A DNA stretch of 64,000 bases from Pelomonas dachongensis (GCF_043555865.1 NZ_JBIGHY010000004.1:248001-312000), one strand, 5' to 3'. Shown: positions 42,927 through 52,429, numbered from the stretch's first letter. Program-made: numbers and translations. Notes: generated from the letters alone by a model not told the origin.

Positions 42927-44945
42927 CTAGACGCCCGACTTGTGACCGGGCGTTCCGCCGTGCTGCGCCAGCCAGGCGAAGAACTCGCCGTACCAGAGCC
43001 GGCTGTTGCGGGGCTTCAGGATCCAGTGGTTCTCGTCCGGGAACCACACCAGCCGCGCTGGTACGCCCAGCGACTTCAGCGTGTTGTAGTAGGCCAGGCC
43101 TTGCGCGTCCGGCACGCGGTAGTCCAGCGCGCCGTGGATGACGAGCGTGGGTGTCTTGAAACGGGCGGCCGATGCGTGAGGGCTTTGAGCCGCGACGCGA
43201 GCGGGGTCTTCCCAGTACGCGGCGCCCAGTTCCTTGCGATGCCAGTTGTAGGCGTCGTCGGCATACATGCCCTGCCAGTCGTAGCAGCCCGCGTGGCAGA
43301 CATACGCCTGGTAGCGGCCGGGCTTCACATGGCCATTCATCCACGCCACCATGTAGCCGCCGTAGCTGCCGCCGGTGGCGACGATGCGCTTCTTGTCGAC
43401 CCACGGCTTTTTCAGCAGCCAGTCGGTGCCGGCCTCCACGTCCTGCAGTTCGTACTCGGCCCAGTGGCCGGTGATGCAGTCCAGGAACTCATGGCCGAAG
43501 CTGGAGGAGCCGTGGTAGTTCACGCAGGCCACCACGTAGCCCTGGGCCGCGAAGGCCTGATGGTTCCAGCGCCAGTGCCAGCTGTCACCGAAGGCGGTGT
43601 GCGGCCCGCCGTGGATGACGTGCATGACCGGCCATTTCTTCTTCGGATCGAAATCGGGCGGGTAGATCAGCCACATCTGCACGTCGTCGCCGCGCGCGCC
43701 GGTGAGGGTCACGTCCTCGTGACGGCCGAAGCGCTGCGCGGCCAGGCGGGCGTCGTTCAGCGCCTCAATGCGGCGTGCCCCGCCTTCACCGTCGAGCACC
43801 GAGAGTTGCGGCGGGAAGGCCACGCCGTCGTGGTTGATGACCGTGAAGCCGGCTGCCTGCGCGAAGCTGCCGACGTGTCCGCCTTCGAACAGCGGCTCGA
43901 CGCGCCGGTCACCCAGGGCGAACTGCCACAAGTGGCGCCGGCCACGGTCTTCGGCGGCGAACAGCACGTGCTGGTCGTCGGCGGCCCAGCGCAACGGTGC
44001 GGCCACTTCGCGATCCCAGTCGCCACTGAACACGGCCCAGCGGCCCTGTTGGTCCAGCACGGCGAGTTGGTCGGGCTGGTTGTGTCCCAGCGCCTGGTGA
44101 CTTGCCACGAAGGCGAGGTGGGCGCCGGCGTGGCTGTAGCGCGGCGCAGCGAAGTGCCAGTCGCTGTGCTGGAGCAGCGTCAGGCCCTGGCGCGAACGCA
44201 CGTCGATCTCTGCCAGCGCGAAGCGGTCGCCCAGCTGCTTCTGCGCCGCAGGATTGAAGGCGAAGGCGATGCGCTTGCCGTCCGGCGCGATGTCGAAGGT
44301 GTTGGCATCGGGCTCGGAGCGGCTCAGCTCCCAGGCGCTGCCCTCGAACAGGTCGCGCACCTTGCCGCTGCCCACGTCCATCACGTGCAGGTGCGGCACG
44401 CGGCCCATGGGCAGGTTGTGGTCCCAGTAGCGGAACAGCGCCTCGTCGGTGACGTAGGCGGTCTCCTTGCGCGCCTTGAAGGCCTGCAACGCATCGGCCT
44501 GCGCGGCAGCCTTCAGGTCGGGCCAGACCCAGGAGACGAAGGCGATGCGCTGGCCGTCGGGGAACCACTTGAACGCTTCGACGCCCGTGGGCACGTTGCC
44601 GACCCGGCGCGCCTCGCCGCCGTCCGGCGCGATGACGTAGAGCTGCGGTTCGTCGTCCTTGTGCCCGCCCTGTTCACGCTTGGCGGTAAAGGCGATCAGG
44701 TCGCCGCGCGGGCTCCACTGCGGGCTACCGTCCTTGTCGCCGGCCTCGGTCAGCCGGCGCGGCTCGCCGCCCAGTGTGGAGAACAGCCACAGGCTGGCCT
44801 GCGCCTTGTTCGTCTCCATCGAATACCGCGTGACGGCGGCCACGGCCTGCGCGCCATCGGGGCTGAGGCTGGGCTCGCCGATGCGGTCGAGTGCCCACAG
44901 GGCCTCAACCGTGAAGCCTGCGTCGAAGTTCTTGTGCTTGCTCAT
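42927..44945 (-). CDS. S9-family prolyl oligopeptidase-like peptidase
   Basis: A 672-residue serine peptidase. A beta-propeller (about 20-400) with WD40-like PD40 segments (LSPDGAQAVAAV, WFPDGQRIAFVS, IAPDGKRIAFAF) is followed by an alpha/beta hydrolase domain. This contains the nucleophile motif GGSYGGYM, the Asp in HGALDYRVP and the His in DENHWILKP. No signal peptide is visible, so it probably acts in the cytoplasm as an acylaminoacyl- or dipeptidyl-type peptidase. The ATG at 44945 overlaps the GNAT stop codon (ATGA). Confidence 0.93.
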   Translation of the reverse strand: MSKHKNFDAGFTVEALWALDRIGEPSLSPDGAQAVAAVTRYSMETNKAQASLWLFSTLGGEPRRLTEAGDKDGSPQWSPRGDLIAFTAKREQGGHKDDEPQLYVIAPDGGEARRVGNVPTGVEAFKWFPDGQRIAFVSWVWPDLKAAAQADALQAFKARKETAYVTDEALFRYWDHNLPMGRVPHLHVMDVGSGKVRDLFEGSAWELSRSEPDANTFDIAPDGKRIAFAFNPAAQKQLGDRFALAEIDVRSRQGLTLLQHSDWHFAAPRYSHAGAHLAFVASHQALGHNQPDQLAVLDQQGRWAVFSGDWDREVAAPLRWAADDQHVLFAAEDRGRRHLWQFALGDRRVEPLFEGGHVGSFAQAAGFTVINHDGVAFPPQLSVLDGEGGARRIEALNDARLAAQRFGRHEDVTLTGARGDDVQMWLIYPPDFDPKKKWPVMHVIHGGPHTAFGDSWHWRWNHQAFAAQGYVVACVNYHGSSSFGHEFLDCITGHWAEYELQDVEAGTDWLLKKPWVDKKRIVATGGSYGGYMVAWMNGHVKPGRYQAYVCHAGCYDWQGMYADDAYNWHRKELGAAYWEDPARVAAQSPHASAARFKTPTLVIHGALDYRVPDAQGLAYYNTLKSLGVPARLVWFPDENHWILKPRNSRLWYGEFFAWLAQHGGTPGHKSGV

Positions 44946-45550
44946 TGCGGTGTGGAGGATCTCGGTCGGCTGAGTTGCCAGTTCAGATGCGCCTTGACCT
45001 CGGGCCATTCGCCCGCGGTCAAGCTGTACATGACGGTGTCACGCACCGTGCCATCGCGGCGCAGCGCGTGATGCCGGATCACGCCGTCGCGCCTGGCGCC
45101 CAGCCGCTCGATGGCGCGTTGCGACGCGTGGTTGAAGTTGTCGGTGCGCCAGCCGACGACCTGCGCACCCAGCGTCTCAAACGCGTGCGTCAGCAGCAGC
45201 AGCTTGGCTGTGGTGTTGACGGCGCTACGTTGCACACGCCGGGCGTACCAGGTGTAGCCGATCTCGACGCGATCGATGGCGGGCACGATGTCGTGATAGC
45301 TGGTGGAACCCAGCACCTCGCCGCTCGCGGCATCCAGCACCGCGAAGGGCAGGCGGTGACCGGCGGCTTGGGCCGCCAGCGCGGTCTCCACGTAGCCCGG
45401 CGTCTCGTCTAACGTCGGCACGCTGGTGAAGCGCAGGTTCCACAGCGCGCCATCCGCCGCAGCGGCTTGCAGGCCTGGCACGTGAGCCAGCGCCAGCGGC
45501 ACCAGGCGCACGGGCCCGGCGGCCAGCGTGACCGGGCCGACGGGCTTCAC
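44942..45550 (-). CDS. GNAT acetyltransferase (RimJ/RimL-like)
   Basis: A 202-residue acetyltransferase of the ribosomal-protein/N-alpha type. It shows LRFTSVPTLDETPGYVETAL, EIGYTWYARRVQRSAVNTTA (acetyl-CoA loop region), VVGWRTDNFNHASQRAIERLGA and TVMYSLTAGEWPEVK, all usual for this subfamily. The GTG start at 45550 overlaps the stop of the small membrane protein (GTGA), and its own stop overlaps the peptidase start. It may N-acetylate a substrate in the same process, but nothing in the sequence proves this. Confidence 0.88.
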   Translation of the reverse strand: MKPVGPVTLAAGPVRLVPLALAHVPGLQAAAADGALWNLRFTSVPTLDETPGYVETALAAQAAGHRLPFAVLDAASGEVLGSTSYHDIVPAIDRVEIGYTWYARRVQRSAVNTTAKLLLLTHAFETLGAQVVGWRTDNFNHASQRAIERLGARRDGVIRHHALRRDGTVRDTVMYSLTAGEWPEVKAHLNWQLSRPRSSTPQ

Positions 45551-45774
45551 TGCGGGTCTCTCAGCATCAGGCGTCGCGCCGCCCAGCGGCCCACGCCGCA
45601 GCCGACGACGATGAGCACCAGCGCGCCCATCTGCGCTGTGTCCCATTCCTTGCTGTTGATGAAGTCGACGCCGAGCATGCGGCCCAGCCCCCAGCCCGCC
45701 AACGCGCCCAGGACGAAGCCGACGGCATCGGCCAGCCCCTCGCGCACCGCGCGGTTCAAGTCAGGTTGTGTCAT
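45547..45774 (-). CDS. Small two-helix membrane protein
   Basis: A 75-residue protein with two hydrophobic segments (VGFVLGALAGWGLGRMLGV and GALVLIVVGCGVGRWAA). No family recognised. Its ATG overlaps the MoxR stop by one base (TGATG) and its stop overlaps the GNAT GTG start, so it is embedded in the coupled operon and clearly translated with it. Confidence 0.78.
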   Translation of the reverse strand: MTQPDLNRAVREGLADAVGFVLGALAGWGLGRMLGVDFINSKEWDTAQMGALVLIVVGCGVGRWAARRLMLRDPQ

Positions 45775-46628
45775 CAGCGGTTGTTTCTTTGCATGAAGAC
45801 CAGCTTCTCGAAGAGCGTCAGGTCTTGCTCGTTCTTCAGCAACGCCCCCACCAGCGGCGGAATGCTGACCTTGTCATCCCGGGCCTGCAGCGCGTCCACC
45901 GGCACATCCTCGGCCACCAGCAGCTTCAGCCAGTCAATCAGTTCCGACGTGCTGGGCTTCTTCTTCAGGCCGGGCAGGTTGCGCACGTCGTAGAAGTTCT
46001 TCAGCGCCGCGGCGAGCAGGTCCTTCTTGAGCGTCGGGAAGTGCACGTCGACGATCTTCTTCATCGTCTCGGCGTCGGGGAACTTGATGTAGTGGAAGAA
46101 GCAGCGGCGCAGGAAGGCGTCCGGCAGCTCCTTCTCGTTGTTGGAGGTGATGAACACCAGCGGCCGGTGCTTGGCCTTCACGAGCTGGCGCGTCTCGTAG
46201 ACGTAGAACTCCATGCGGTCGATTTCGCGCAGCAGGTCGTTCGGGAACTCGATGTCGGCCTTGTCGATCTCGTCGATCAGCAGCACGACCGGCCGGTCGG
46301 CCTCGAACGCCTGCCACAGCACGCCCTTGACGATGTAGTTCTCGATGTTGCGCACGCGCTCGCTGCCTTCGATGCCGGCGAGCTGCGAGTCGCGCAGCCG
46401 GCTGACGGCGTCGTACTCGTACAGGCCCTGCTGCGCCTTGGTCGTGCTCTTGATGTGCCACTGCAGCAGCGGCATTCCCAAAGCGCTGGCGACCTCCTCG
46501 GCCAGCATGGTCTTGCCGGTCCCCGGCTCGCCCTTGATCAGCAGCGGTCGCTGCAGCGTGGCGGCGGCGTTGACCGCCAGCATCAGATCGGCGGTGGCGA
46601 CGTACTGGTCGGAACCTTGGAATTTCAT
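45774..46628 (-). CDS. MoxR-family AAA+ ATPase
   Basis: A 284-residue ATPase. Walker A is GEPGTGKT (33-40), Walker B is VLLIDEIDKAD, and sensor 1 is VFITSNNEKELPDAFLRRC. MoxR ATPases act with VWA proteins as chaperones in assembling or activating protein complexes. It is the first gene of the minus-strand operon that ends with tamA-tamB. It is divergent from the cytochrome c gene across 88 bases that hold a perfect 18-bp palindrome. Confidence 0.94.
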   Translation of the reverse strand: MKFQGSDQYVATADLMLAVNAAATLQRPLLIKGEPGTGKTMLAEEVASALGMPLLQWHIKSTTKAQQGLYEYDAVSRLRDSQLAGIEGSERVRNIENYIVKGVLWQAFEADRPVVLLIDEIDKADIEFPNDLLREIDRMEFYVYETRQLVKAKHRPLVFITSNNEKELPDAFLRRCFFHYIKFPDAETMKKIVDVHFPTLKKDLLAAALKNFYDVRNLPGLKKKPSTSELIDWLKLLVAEDVPVDALQARDDKVSIPPLVGALLKNEQDLTLFEKLVFMQRNNR

Positions 46629-46662
46629 GGGGAAAACCGGGGTTGGGAGGGTTTCGGATCAG

Positions 46663-46680
46663 TATAGGAGGCCTCCTATA
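46663..46680. promoter_or_regulatory. Perfect 18-bp palindrome over divergent -10 elements
   Basis: TATAGGAGGCCTCCTATA is fully self-complementary. Its right end merges into TATAAT (46677-46682), a consensus -10 for the cytochrome gene. Its left end forms TATACT on the minus strand (46661-46666), a possible -10 for the moxR operon. No good -35 is visible on either side. It looks like an operator for a dimeric regulator. Confidence 0.6.
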
Positions 46681-46716
46681 ATCGCCGCCGCTCAAGAACA
46701 CGAACCCCTGGGGACC

Positions 46717-47361
46717 ATGAAAAAACTGCTGCAGATCTCGTTCGCCCTGGCCGCTGCCGTTGGCATGTCTGGTGCCCTGGCCCAGGACGTGAAGGCGGGT
46801 GAGAAGAAGATTGCCATGTGCATCGGTTGCCATGGCATCGTGGGCTACCAGGCCAGCTTCCCCGAGATCCACAAGGTGCCGATGATCGCGGGGCAAAACG
46901 CGAAGTACATCGTCGCGGCGCTGCAGGGCTACGCGAAGGGCGACCGCAAGCACCCGACCATGCGCGGCATCGCCGCCTCGCTGAGCGAGCAGGACATGGC
47001 CGACCTCGGCGCGTTCTACGAGCAGCAGGCCAAGCTGCCGGTCGCGCCCGAGACGGTGCCCGCAGCACCGGCCAACGTGGCCGAGTTGTTGCAAAAGGGC
47101 GCCTGCATCTCCTGCCACGGCGCCAATTTCAACAAGCCCATCGACCCCAGCTACCCCAAGCTGGCAGGCCAGCATGCCGACTATCTGACCGTGGCGCTGA
47201 AGTCCTACAAGACCGAGCGCAACGCCAGCGTCGGTCGCGCCAATGGCGTGATGGCGGGCCAGGTGAAGCAGTTCAGCAATGCGGAGCTGAAGGCCATGGC
47301 GGCCTACATCAGCACGCTGCCGACCGAACTCGCCACCGTGCCGCAGAAGAAGCTGCGCTGA
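46717..47361 (+). CDS. Dihaem cytochrome c (c4-like)
   Basis: A 214-residue periplasmic electron carrier. The signal peptide has a hydrophobic core (LLQISFALAAAVGMSG) and likely cleavage after ALA. Two haem-binding motifs are CIGCH and CISCH about 95 residues apart, each with a downstream axial Met region (HPTMRGIA and NGVMAGQ). The two halves are similar, as in cytochrome c4, which donates electrons to terminal oxidases. Length and organisation are normal. Transcription probably starts at the TATAAT element 35 bases upstream. Confidence 0.93.
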   Translation: MKKLLQISFALAAAVGMSGALAQDVKAGEKKIAMCIGCHGIVGYQASFPEIHKVPMIAGQNAKYIVAALQGYAKGDRKHPTMRGIAASLSEQDMADLGAFYEQQAKLPVAPETVPAAPANVAELLQKGACISCHGANFNKPIDPSYPKLAGQHADYLTVALKSYKTERNASVGRANGVMAGQVKQFSNAELKAMAAYISTLPTELATVPQKKLR

Positions 47362-47382
47362 GCGCTTTACGCTTCCGCACCA

Positions 47383-47407
47383 GCCGCCTCTTTCAGGCGG
47401 CTTTTTT
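47383..47407 (+). terminator. Rho-independent terminator of the cytochrome c gene
   Basis: GCCGCCT pairs with AGGCGGC around CTTTC and is followed by TTTTTTAT, 21 bases after the stop codon. Confidence 0.92.
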
Positions 47408-47489
47408 ATGTGCGGCGCGAAAGCGTGCAGGCTGCACGGTGACAGCGGGAGAGCGGCGGTGATACTGGGCGTTACATGAAACAAGCCGC

Positions 47490-48749
47490 ATGCTGAAGAA
47501 GATCCCTGCCTCGGAGGTGAGGTTGGGCATGTACATCCAGTCGCTGGAGGGAAGCTGGCTTTCCCACCCGTTCTGGAAGACGAAGTTCGTCCTGACGGAG
47601 GCCGCCGATCTGGCGGCGCTGAAGAGCAGCGGGGTGCCGGCGGTCTGGATCGACGATGCCAAGGGTGACGATGTCGCGCCGCCGCCTTCGGCCCCGGACG
47701 CCCCCGCAGAAGCCGCCGAACCCGCAGAGCCCGCAGAGCCCGCGCCAGCGGTCGCCCCGGAGCCGGTGGTGGCCGCGCCGTCGCCGCCCGCTGCGCCGCC
47801 GGCCCGGGTCAGCATGGAAGACGAGGTCGACCGCGCCGCGCAGGTGCTGGGTCGGGCCAAGGTCGCCGTGGTCGCGCTGTTCGGCGAGGCGCGGCTGGGC
47901 AAGGCCATCGACTCCGAGGTCTGCCTGCCCATCGTGGACGAGGTCACCTCGTCGCTGGCGCGCAACCCGTCGGCCTTCGTCAGTCTGGCCCGGCTGAAGA
48001 CGAAGGACGACTACACCTACATGCACTCCATCGCCGTCTGCGGCCTGATGGTGGCGCTGGGCCGGCAGATGGGCCTGGGCGACAACGAGGTACGCGAGGC
48101 CGGGCTGGCAGGCCTGCTGCACGACGTCGGCAAGATGCAGATGCCGCTGGCCGTGCTGAACAAGCCCGGTGCGCTGACGGACGCGGAGTTCGACATCATG
48201 CGCAGCCACCCGATGCGCGGCTGGGAGCTGCTGAAGGACGGCGCCAAGGTGCCCGCCGCGGCGCTGGACGTCTGCCTGCACCACCACGAGAAGATGGACG
48301 GCACCGGCTATCCCCACAAGCTGGCTGGCGACCAGATCAGCCTGATGGCGCGCATGGGCGCAGTCTGTGACGTCTACGACGCGATCACGTCCACGCGGCC
48401 GTACAAGGCCGCCTGGGACCCGGCGGGGTCGCTGCAGCGCATGGCGCAGTGGAAGGGCCAGTTCGACCCGGTCGTGTTCCAGGCGTTCGTGAAGAGCGTG
48501 GGCATCTACCCGACCGGCACGCTGGTGCGGCTGCATTCCGGCCGGCTCGGCGTGGTGGTCGACCAGAACCCTGCGTCGCTGGTGGCGCCGCGGGTCAAGG
48601 TGTTCTTCTCGACCAAGTCGGGCATGCCCATTCCGCTGCAGGTCATCGACCTCGGCGCACAGCATGCCAGCGACCGCATCGTGGGCCGAGAGCCCGCGGA
48701 GAACTGGGGCTTCAAGAACCTAGACGACCTCTGGAACCCCAAGAAGTAG
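47490..48749 (+). CDS. HD-GYP domain phosphodiesterase
   Basis: A 419-residue protein. The N-terminal region (1-55, DUF3391-like, LKKIPASEVRLGMYIQSLEG) is joined by a Pro/Ala/Glu linker to an HD-GYP domain (about 170-340). The metal and signature residues are YTYMHSIAV, LLHDVGKMQMP, HHHEKMDGTGYP and DVYDAITSTRPYK. This class hydrolyses cyclic-di-GMP. The HD and GYP motifs are intact, in contrast to the degenerate GGDEF-EAL protein at 14889-18050. It follows the cytochrome terminator and lies 54 bases before an oligopeptide-binding protein gene. Confidence 0.93.
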   Translation: MLKKIPASEVRLGMYIQSLEGSWLSHPFWKTKFVLTEAADLAALKSSGVPAVWIDDAKGDDVAPPPSAPDAPAEAAEPAEPAEPAPAVAPEPVVAAPSPPAAPPARVSMEDEVDRAAQVLGRAKVAVVALFGEARLGKAIDSEVCLPIVDEVTSSLARNPSAFVSLARLKTKDDYTYMHSIAVCGLMVALGRQMGLGDNEVREAGLAGLLHDVGKMQMPLAVLNKPGALTDAEFDIMRSHPMRGWELLKDGAKVPAAALDVCLHHHEKMDGTGYPHKLAGDQISLMARMGAVCDVYDAITSTRPYKAAWDPAGSLQRMAQWKGQFDPVVFQAFVKSVGIYPTGTLVRLHSGRLGVVVDQNPASLVAPRVKVFFSTKSGMPIPLQVIDLGAQHASDRIVGREPAENWGFKNLDDLWNPKK

Positions 48750-48803
48750 AGGGTGCTCCAGCCCTCCTAAACTGGCCCCTGATCAGGCAGTTGGGAGTTG
48801 ACG

Positions 48804-50372
48804 ATGAAGCGATGGATGGGCGTGGCCCTGTTGTTGTGGGCCTGCGGCGTGTCCGCGCAGACGCTGCGCTGGGCCAGCCAGGGCGATCCGCAGACGATGG
48901 ACCCGCATTCGCAGAACGAGAGCCTGACCAACATGGTCAACGGCCAGGTCTACGAGCGGCTCACCAACCGGGATGCCAAGCTGGCGCTGGTGCCGGGTCT
49001 GGCGGCGTCGTGGTCGCAGACCGGCCCGCTGACCTGGCGCTTCAAGCTGCGTCCCGGCGTCAGGTTCCATGACGGCACGCCGCTGACGGCGGACGACGTC
49101 GTCTTCTCCATCCAGCGTGCCCAGGCGCCGACGTCGCTGATCGCGGTGTACGCCAACGCCGTCGGAACGCCCCGGCGCGTGGACGACCTGACAGTGGATT
49201 TCCAGCTCACCGTCTTCAACCCCATCTTCCTGCAGCACATCGACCAGCTGTGGATCATGAGCCGCAAGTGGAGCGAGGCGCACCGCGTCACCAAGCCGCT
49301 CGACTTCAAGAACAAGGAAGAGGCCTTCACGTCGCTGAACGCCAATGGCACCGGCCCCTACATGCTGGCCAGCCGCCAACCGGGCATCCGGACCGTGCTC
49401 AAGCGCAACCCGAACTGGTGGGGCAAGTTCCAGGGCAATGTGCAGGAGGTGATCTACACGCCGGTGGCCACCGACGCGACACGACTGGCGGCGCTGGTGT
49501 CCGGCGAGATCGACTTCGTGCTGGACCCCGCGCCGCGCGACGTCGCGCGGCTGCGCCACACGGCCGGCGTCAAGGTCATCGAGGGGCCTGAAAACCGTCT
49601 CGTGTTCATCGGCATGGACCAGTCGCGCGACCAGCTGCTGTACGGCAAGGTGCCCGGTGACAAGAACCCATTCAAGGATGTGCGTGTGCGCCGCGCGCTC
49701 TACCAGGCCATCGACGTCGAGGCGCTGAAGGCCAAGCTGATGAGCGGCCTGTCGGTGCCCACCGGCTCGCTGACGCCGTCTGGCAACGCGTCGTTCGACG
49801 ACGCGGCGCTGCAGACCCGGCTGCCCTACGACCTGGCCGCGGCGCGCAAGCTGCTGGCCGATGCAGGGTTCGCGAACGGCTTTGAGGTCACGCTGGACTG
49901 CCCCAACAACCGCTACATCAACGACGAGGAAATCTGCACCGCGCTGGCCGCCATGTGGGCGCAACTGAAGGTCAAGGTGCGCGTCAACGCGATGCCGCGC
50001 GCGCTGTATTTCCCGAAGCTGGAGAAGTACGACACCAGCCTGTACCTGTACGGCTGGGGCGGCTCGGTGACGGATGCCGAGGCCATCCTGACGCCGCTGT
50101 GGCGCAACCGCGGGGCGAAGGGCGTGGGCCTGTACAACTTCGGCGGCTACCGCAACGACAAGGCGGACGCGCTGGCCGCTCAGTCCAGCGTCGAGCCCGA
50201 TGCGGCCAAGCGCGAACAGCAGATCCGCGGCGCGCTCGCCGCGCTGCGCGAGCAGGTCAACGTGATCCCGCTGCACCGCCAGGTCGTACCCTGGGCTGCA
50301 CGCCAGAACGTGACCGTCGTGCACCGTCCGGACAACTGGCTGGAAGTGGCCTGGGTGCAGATCAGCCGCTGA
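48804..50372 (+). CDS. Periplasmic oligopeptide/dipeptide-binding protein (SBP_bac_5)
   Basis: A 522-residue ABC-transporter binding protein. The signal peptide MKRWMGVALLLWACGVSAQ precedes the family start TLRWASQGDPQTMDPHS. Other blocks are PGLAASWSQTGPLTWRFKLR, GVRFHDGTPLTADDVVFS, GTGPYMLASRQPG and FKDVRVRRALYQAID. GGGAG lies 6 bases before the ATG. No permease or ATPase gene is adjacent, so it must work with a transporter encoded elsewhere. A related binding protein starts at 63225. Confidence 0.93.
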   Translation: MKRWMGVALLLWACGVSAQTLRWASQGDPQTMDPHSQNESLTNMVNGQVYERLTNRDAKLALVPGLAASWSQTGPLTWRFKLRPGVRFHDGTPLTADDVVFSIQRAQAPTSLIAVYANAVGTPRRVDDLTVDFQLTVFNPIFLQHIDQLWIMSRKWSEAHRVTKPLDFKNKEEAFTSLNANGTGPYMLASRQPGIRTVLKRNPNWWGKFQGNVQEVIYTPVATDATRLAALVSGEIDFVLDPAPRDVARLRHTAGVKVIEGPENRLVFIGMDQSRDQLLYGKVPGDKNPFKDVRVRRALYQAIDVEALKAKLMSGLSVPTGSLTPSGNASFDDAALQTRLPYDLAAARKLLADAGFANGFEVTLDCPNNRYINDEEICTALAAMWAQLKVKVRVNAMPRALYFPKLEKYDTSLYLYGWGGSVTDAEAILTPLWRNRGAKGVGLYNFGGYRNDKADALAAQSSVEPDAAKREQQIRGALAALREQVNVIPLHRQVVPWAARQNVTVVHRPDNWLEVAWVQISR

Positions 50373-50449
50373 TTTCGGCCGTTATACGGCCTTCCGGCGC
50401 CGCGCGCGCGGCGGCACACTGGGTGTGGACCCGCTCTGCCGCCGCCGCC

Positions 50450-52369
50450 ATGTCGTACCGCCTCATCGCCTTTTCGCTGATCTTCCTGCTCAACGCCTGC
50501 GGCGGGGGCGGTGGTGGCGGCTCCGACACGCCCGCGCTGGACGCGCCGCCCGTGCTGCGCGGCGTGGCCGCCACGGGCGCACCGCTGGTGCACGCGCAGG
50601 TCAGCGTCGTGGACGGGCAGGGCCGGGCCGTGGGCACTGCCACCACCCACCCGACGGACGGTAGCTACACACTCACGCTGTCGCGCCAGGACCCGGCGGC
50701 GCCGCTGTTCATCCAGGCGCGCGGGCTGGACGCGGCCGGCAGCATGCAGGTGCTGCACTCGGCGGTGCCCACCATCGGCGCCACCATGGTGGGCCATGTC
50801 ACGCCATTGACGAACGCCGTCGTCGCGCTGGCGCTGGGCACCGAGCCGGCACCGGTGTTCGCGGCCGCATCGACCAGCGCCAGCCAGCTGGCGCAGATGG
50901 GGGGCGCCACCACCGCCGCGGCTGACTTCCTGAAGACGCTGGTCGCCAACCAGGTCAGCGCGCTGAAGTTCACCGACCCCAAGACGCTGGACCTGATGGC
51001 CGACGCGGGCTTTGCCGCCAACAAGGGCGCGCACGACCTGCTCATCGAGAGCGTACGCGTCGACCTCGCGCGGTCCAGCCGCAACGTGCCGCTGGTGCAG
51101 ATCGGCAACAAGTTCCTCGCCGTGCCGACGGCCGAGGTCGTCGTGGAGCTGCCCGCGGCTCAAACCGAACTGCTGAAATCCAGCGGTGCGACGCCGGCCA
51201 ACGCGATCACTTCCACGCTGAAGGTCGCCACCAGCGCCAGCACGCTACTGACCAACCTGTCCGGCCTGGACGACCTGGGTGCGGCGCTGAACCAGCTCAT
51301 CGCCCAGGGGCGCGACACGACCACCATCGCCGCCCATGCGCTGCTGAACGTCTACGACCGGCACGATGGCCGCGCGAAGGCCGACCTGGCGACCCTGCTG
51401 TCCGCCTATTCCACGGCCAATCGGCAGTTCGGCCGCTTCCAGCTGCTGGGCTGCGCCGACGATGCACCGGCGGCCGGCAACTGCAACCGGGTGCTGGTGG
51501 GCGCGCTCATCAGCGACTCCACGGGCGCCGTCATCGAGCTGTTCAGCGACGCAGTCAGCTTCAACCGCGCGGCCGCGACGACCAACAAATGGAACCTGAT
51601 CGGCAACGGCAAGCGCCTGGCCTTTGCCGTGCATCCGCTGGGTTTCGCGGCCCGCAACGCCAACGGCACGGCCGACACTGCCGTGTCGCCCAACCCCGGC
51701 ATCGGCCTGCAGGTCGAACTGCAGGGCCAGGCGCCGGACGCGGTGGCGAGCAACCCGCCGACGCAGCTGCTGACGTCTGCCACCGTGCAATTGCCCGGCG
51801 GCTTCAGCATCCCGTTCGCCTATTGCGAGCAATTGCTGATGTGCATCACGCCCACGCCCGGGGCCACCAGCGCTGTGGCTGCCGGCGGCGTGACTGACCA
51901 GGCCTTGCAGCGCACGGCGGTCGGCTGGATCGGCAGTGCCGACAGCCTGCGCGCGGCCAAGTTTGTGGCCAGCTACACCGTGGGCGGTACGGCCGAGACG
52001 CGCACGACCTACCTGCGAGCGGACGTGCCCGGCGAGCCCGCTGCGACTCGATTCCCAGCGCTGGACGGCGTCAGCGCGACCGCCGTGCTGAGCGCGGCCG
52101 ACCTGCAGTCAGGCACGCGGGTCATCAACTGGGCGAGCTGGGCGGCGGCCAACCCGGACCAGCGCCTCATCGGCATCCGGCGCGTCTTCACGCCCGCCGA
52201 CGGTGGCACGCCCGCCGTCCTGGATACCGCGGTGCCGCTGCCGCCGCGCACCACCGCCACGCTGGCCACCGCCTTCGTGCCCGTCGGCACGGTGACGTCG
52301 GAGCTGTGGCTGCAGACGTCGGACGCGCAAGGCCGGCGCCTGCACACGCGCTACACCGGGCAGCCCTGA
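50450..52369 (+). CDS. Large lipoprotein of unknown function
   Basis: A 639-residue predicted lipoprotein. The signal peptide ends in the lipobox LNAC, and a run of seven Gly follows the Cys. An early segment (about 35-100, GVAATGAPLVHAQVSVVDGQ and TTHPTDGSYTLTLS) resembles a carboxypeptidase-regulatory-like/Big-type beta fold. The rest is rich in Ala, Thr and Val, without catalytic motifs that I recognise. It is probably surface-exposed or periplasmic. No ribosome binding site is evident. It lies 77 bases after the binding-protein gene and ends before a hairpin shared with the convergent 4.5S RNA gene. Confidence 0.78.
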   Translation: MSYRLIAFSLIFLLNACGGGGGGGSDTPALDAPPVLRGVAATGAPLVHAQVSVVDGQGRAVGTATTHPTDGSYTLTLSRQDPAAPLFIQARGLDAAGSMQVLHSAVPTIGATMVGHVTPLTNAVVALALGTEPAPVFAAASTSASQLAQMGGATTAAADFLKTLVANQVSALKFTDPKTLDLMADAGFAANKGAHDLLIESVRVDLARSSRNVPLVQIGNKFLAVPTAEVVVELPAAQTELLKSSGATPANAITSTLKVATSASTLLTNLSGLDDLGAALNQLIAQGRDTTTIAAHALLNVYDRHDGRAKADLATLLSAYSTANRQFGRFQLLGCADDAPAAGNCNRVLVGALISDSTGAVIELFSDAVSFNRAAATTNKWNLIGNGKRLAFAVHPLGFAARNANGTADTAVSPNPGIGLQVELQGQAPDAVASNPPTQLLTSATVQLPGGFSIPFAYCEQLLMCITPTPGATSAVAAGGVTDQALQRTAVGWIGSADSLRAAKFVASYTVGGTAETRTTYLRADVPGEPAATRFPALDGVSATAVLSAADLQSGTRVINWASWAAANPDQRLIGIRRVFTPADGGTPAVLDTAVPLPPRTTATLATAFVPVGTVTSELWLQTSDAQGRRLHTRYTGQP

Positions 52370-52406
52370 AACGACAAAGGCGCCTTCGAGAACTCGAAAG
52401 GCGCCT
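52370..52406 (-). terminator. Terminator of the 4.5S RNA gene
   Basis: On the minus strand AGGCGCCTTTCGAG pairs with CTCGAAGGCGCCT (one bulged T) and runs into TTTGTCGTTT. On the plus strand the same hairpin follows the lipoprotein stop but lacks a T-run. Confidence 0.7.
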
Positions 52407-52429
52407 GCGGCTGGAAAGAGAAGGGTGAC

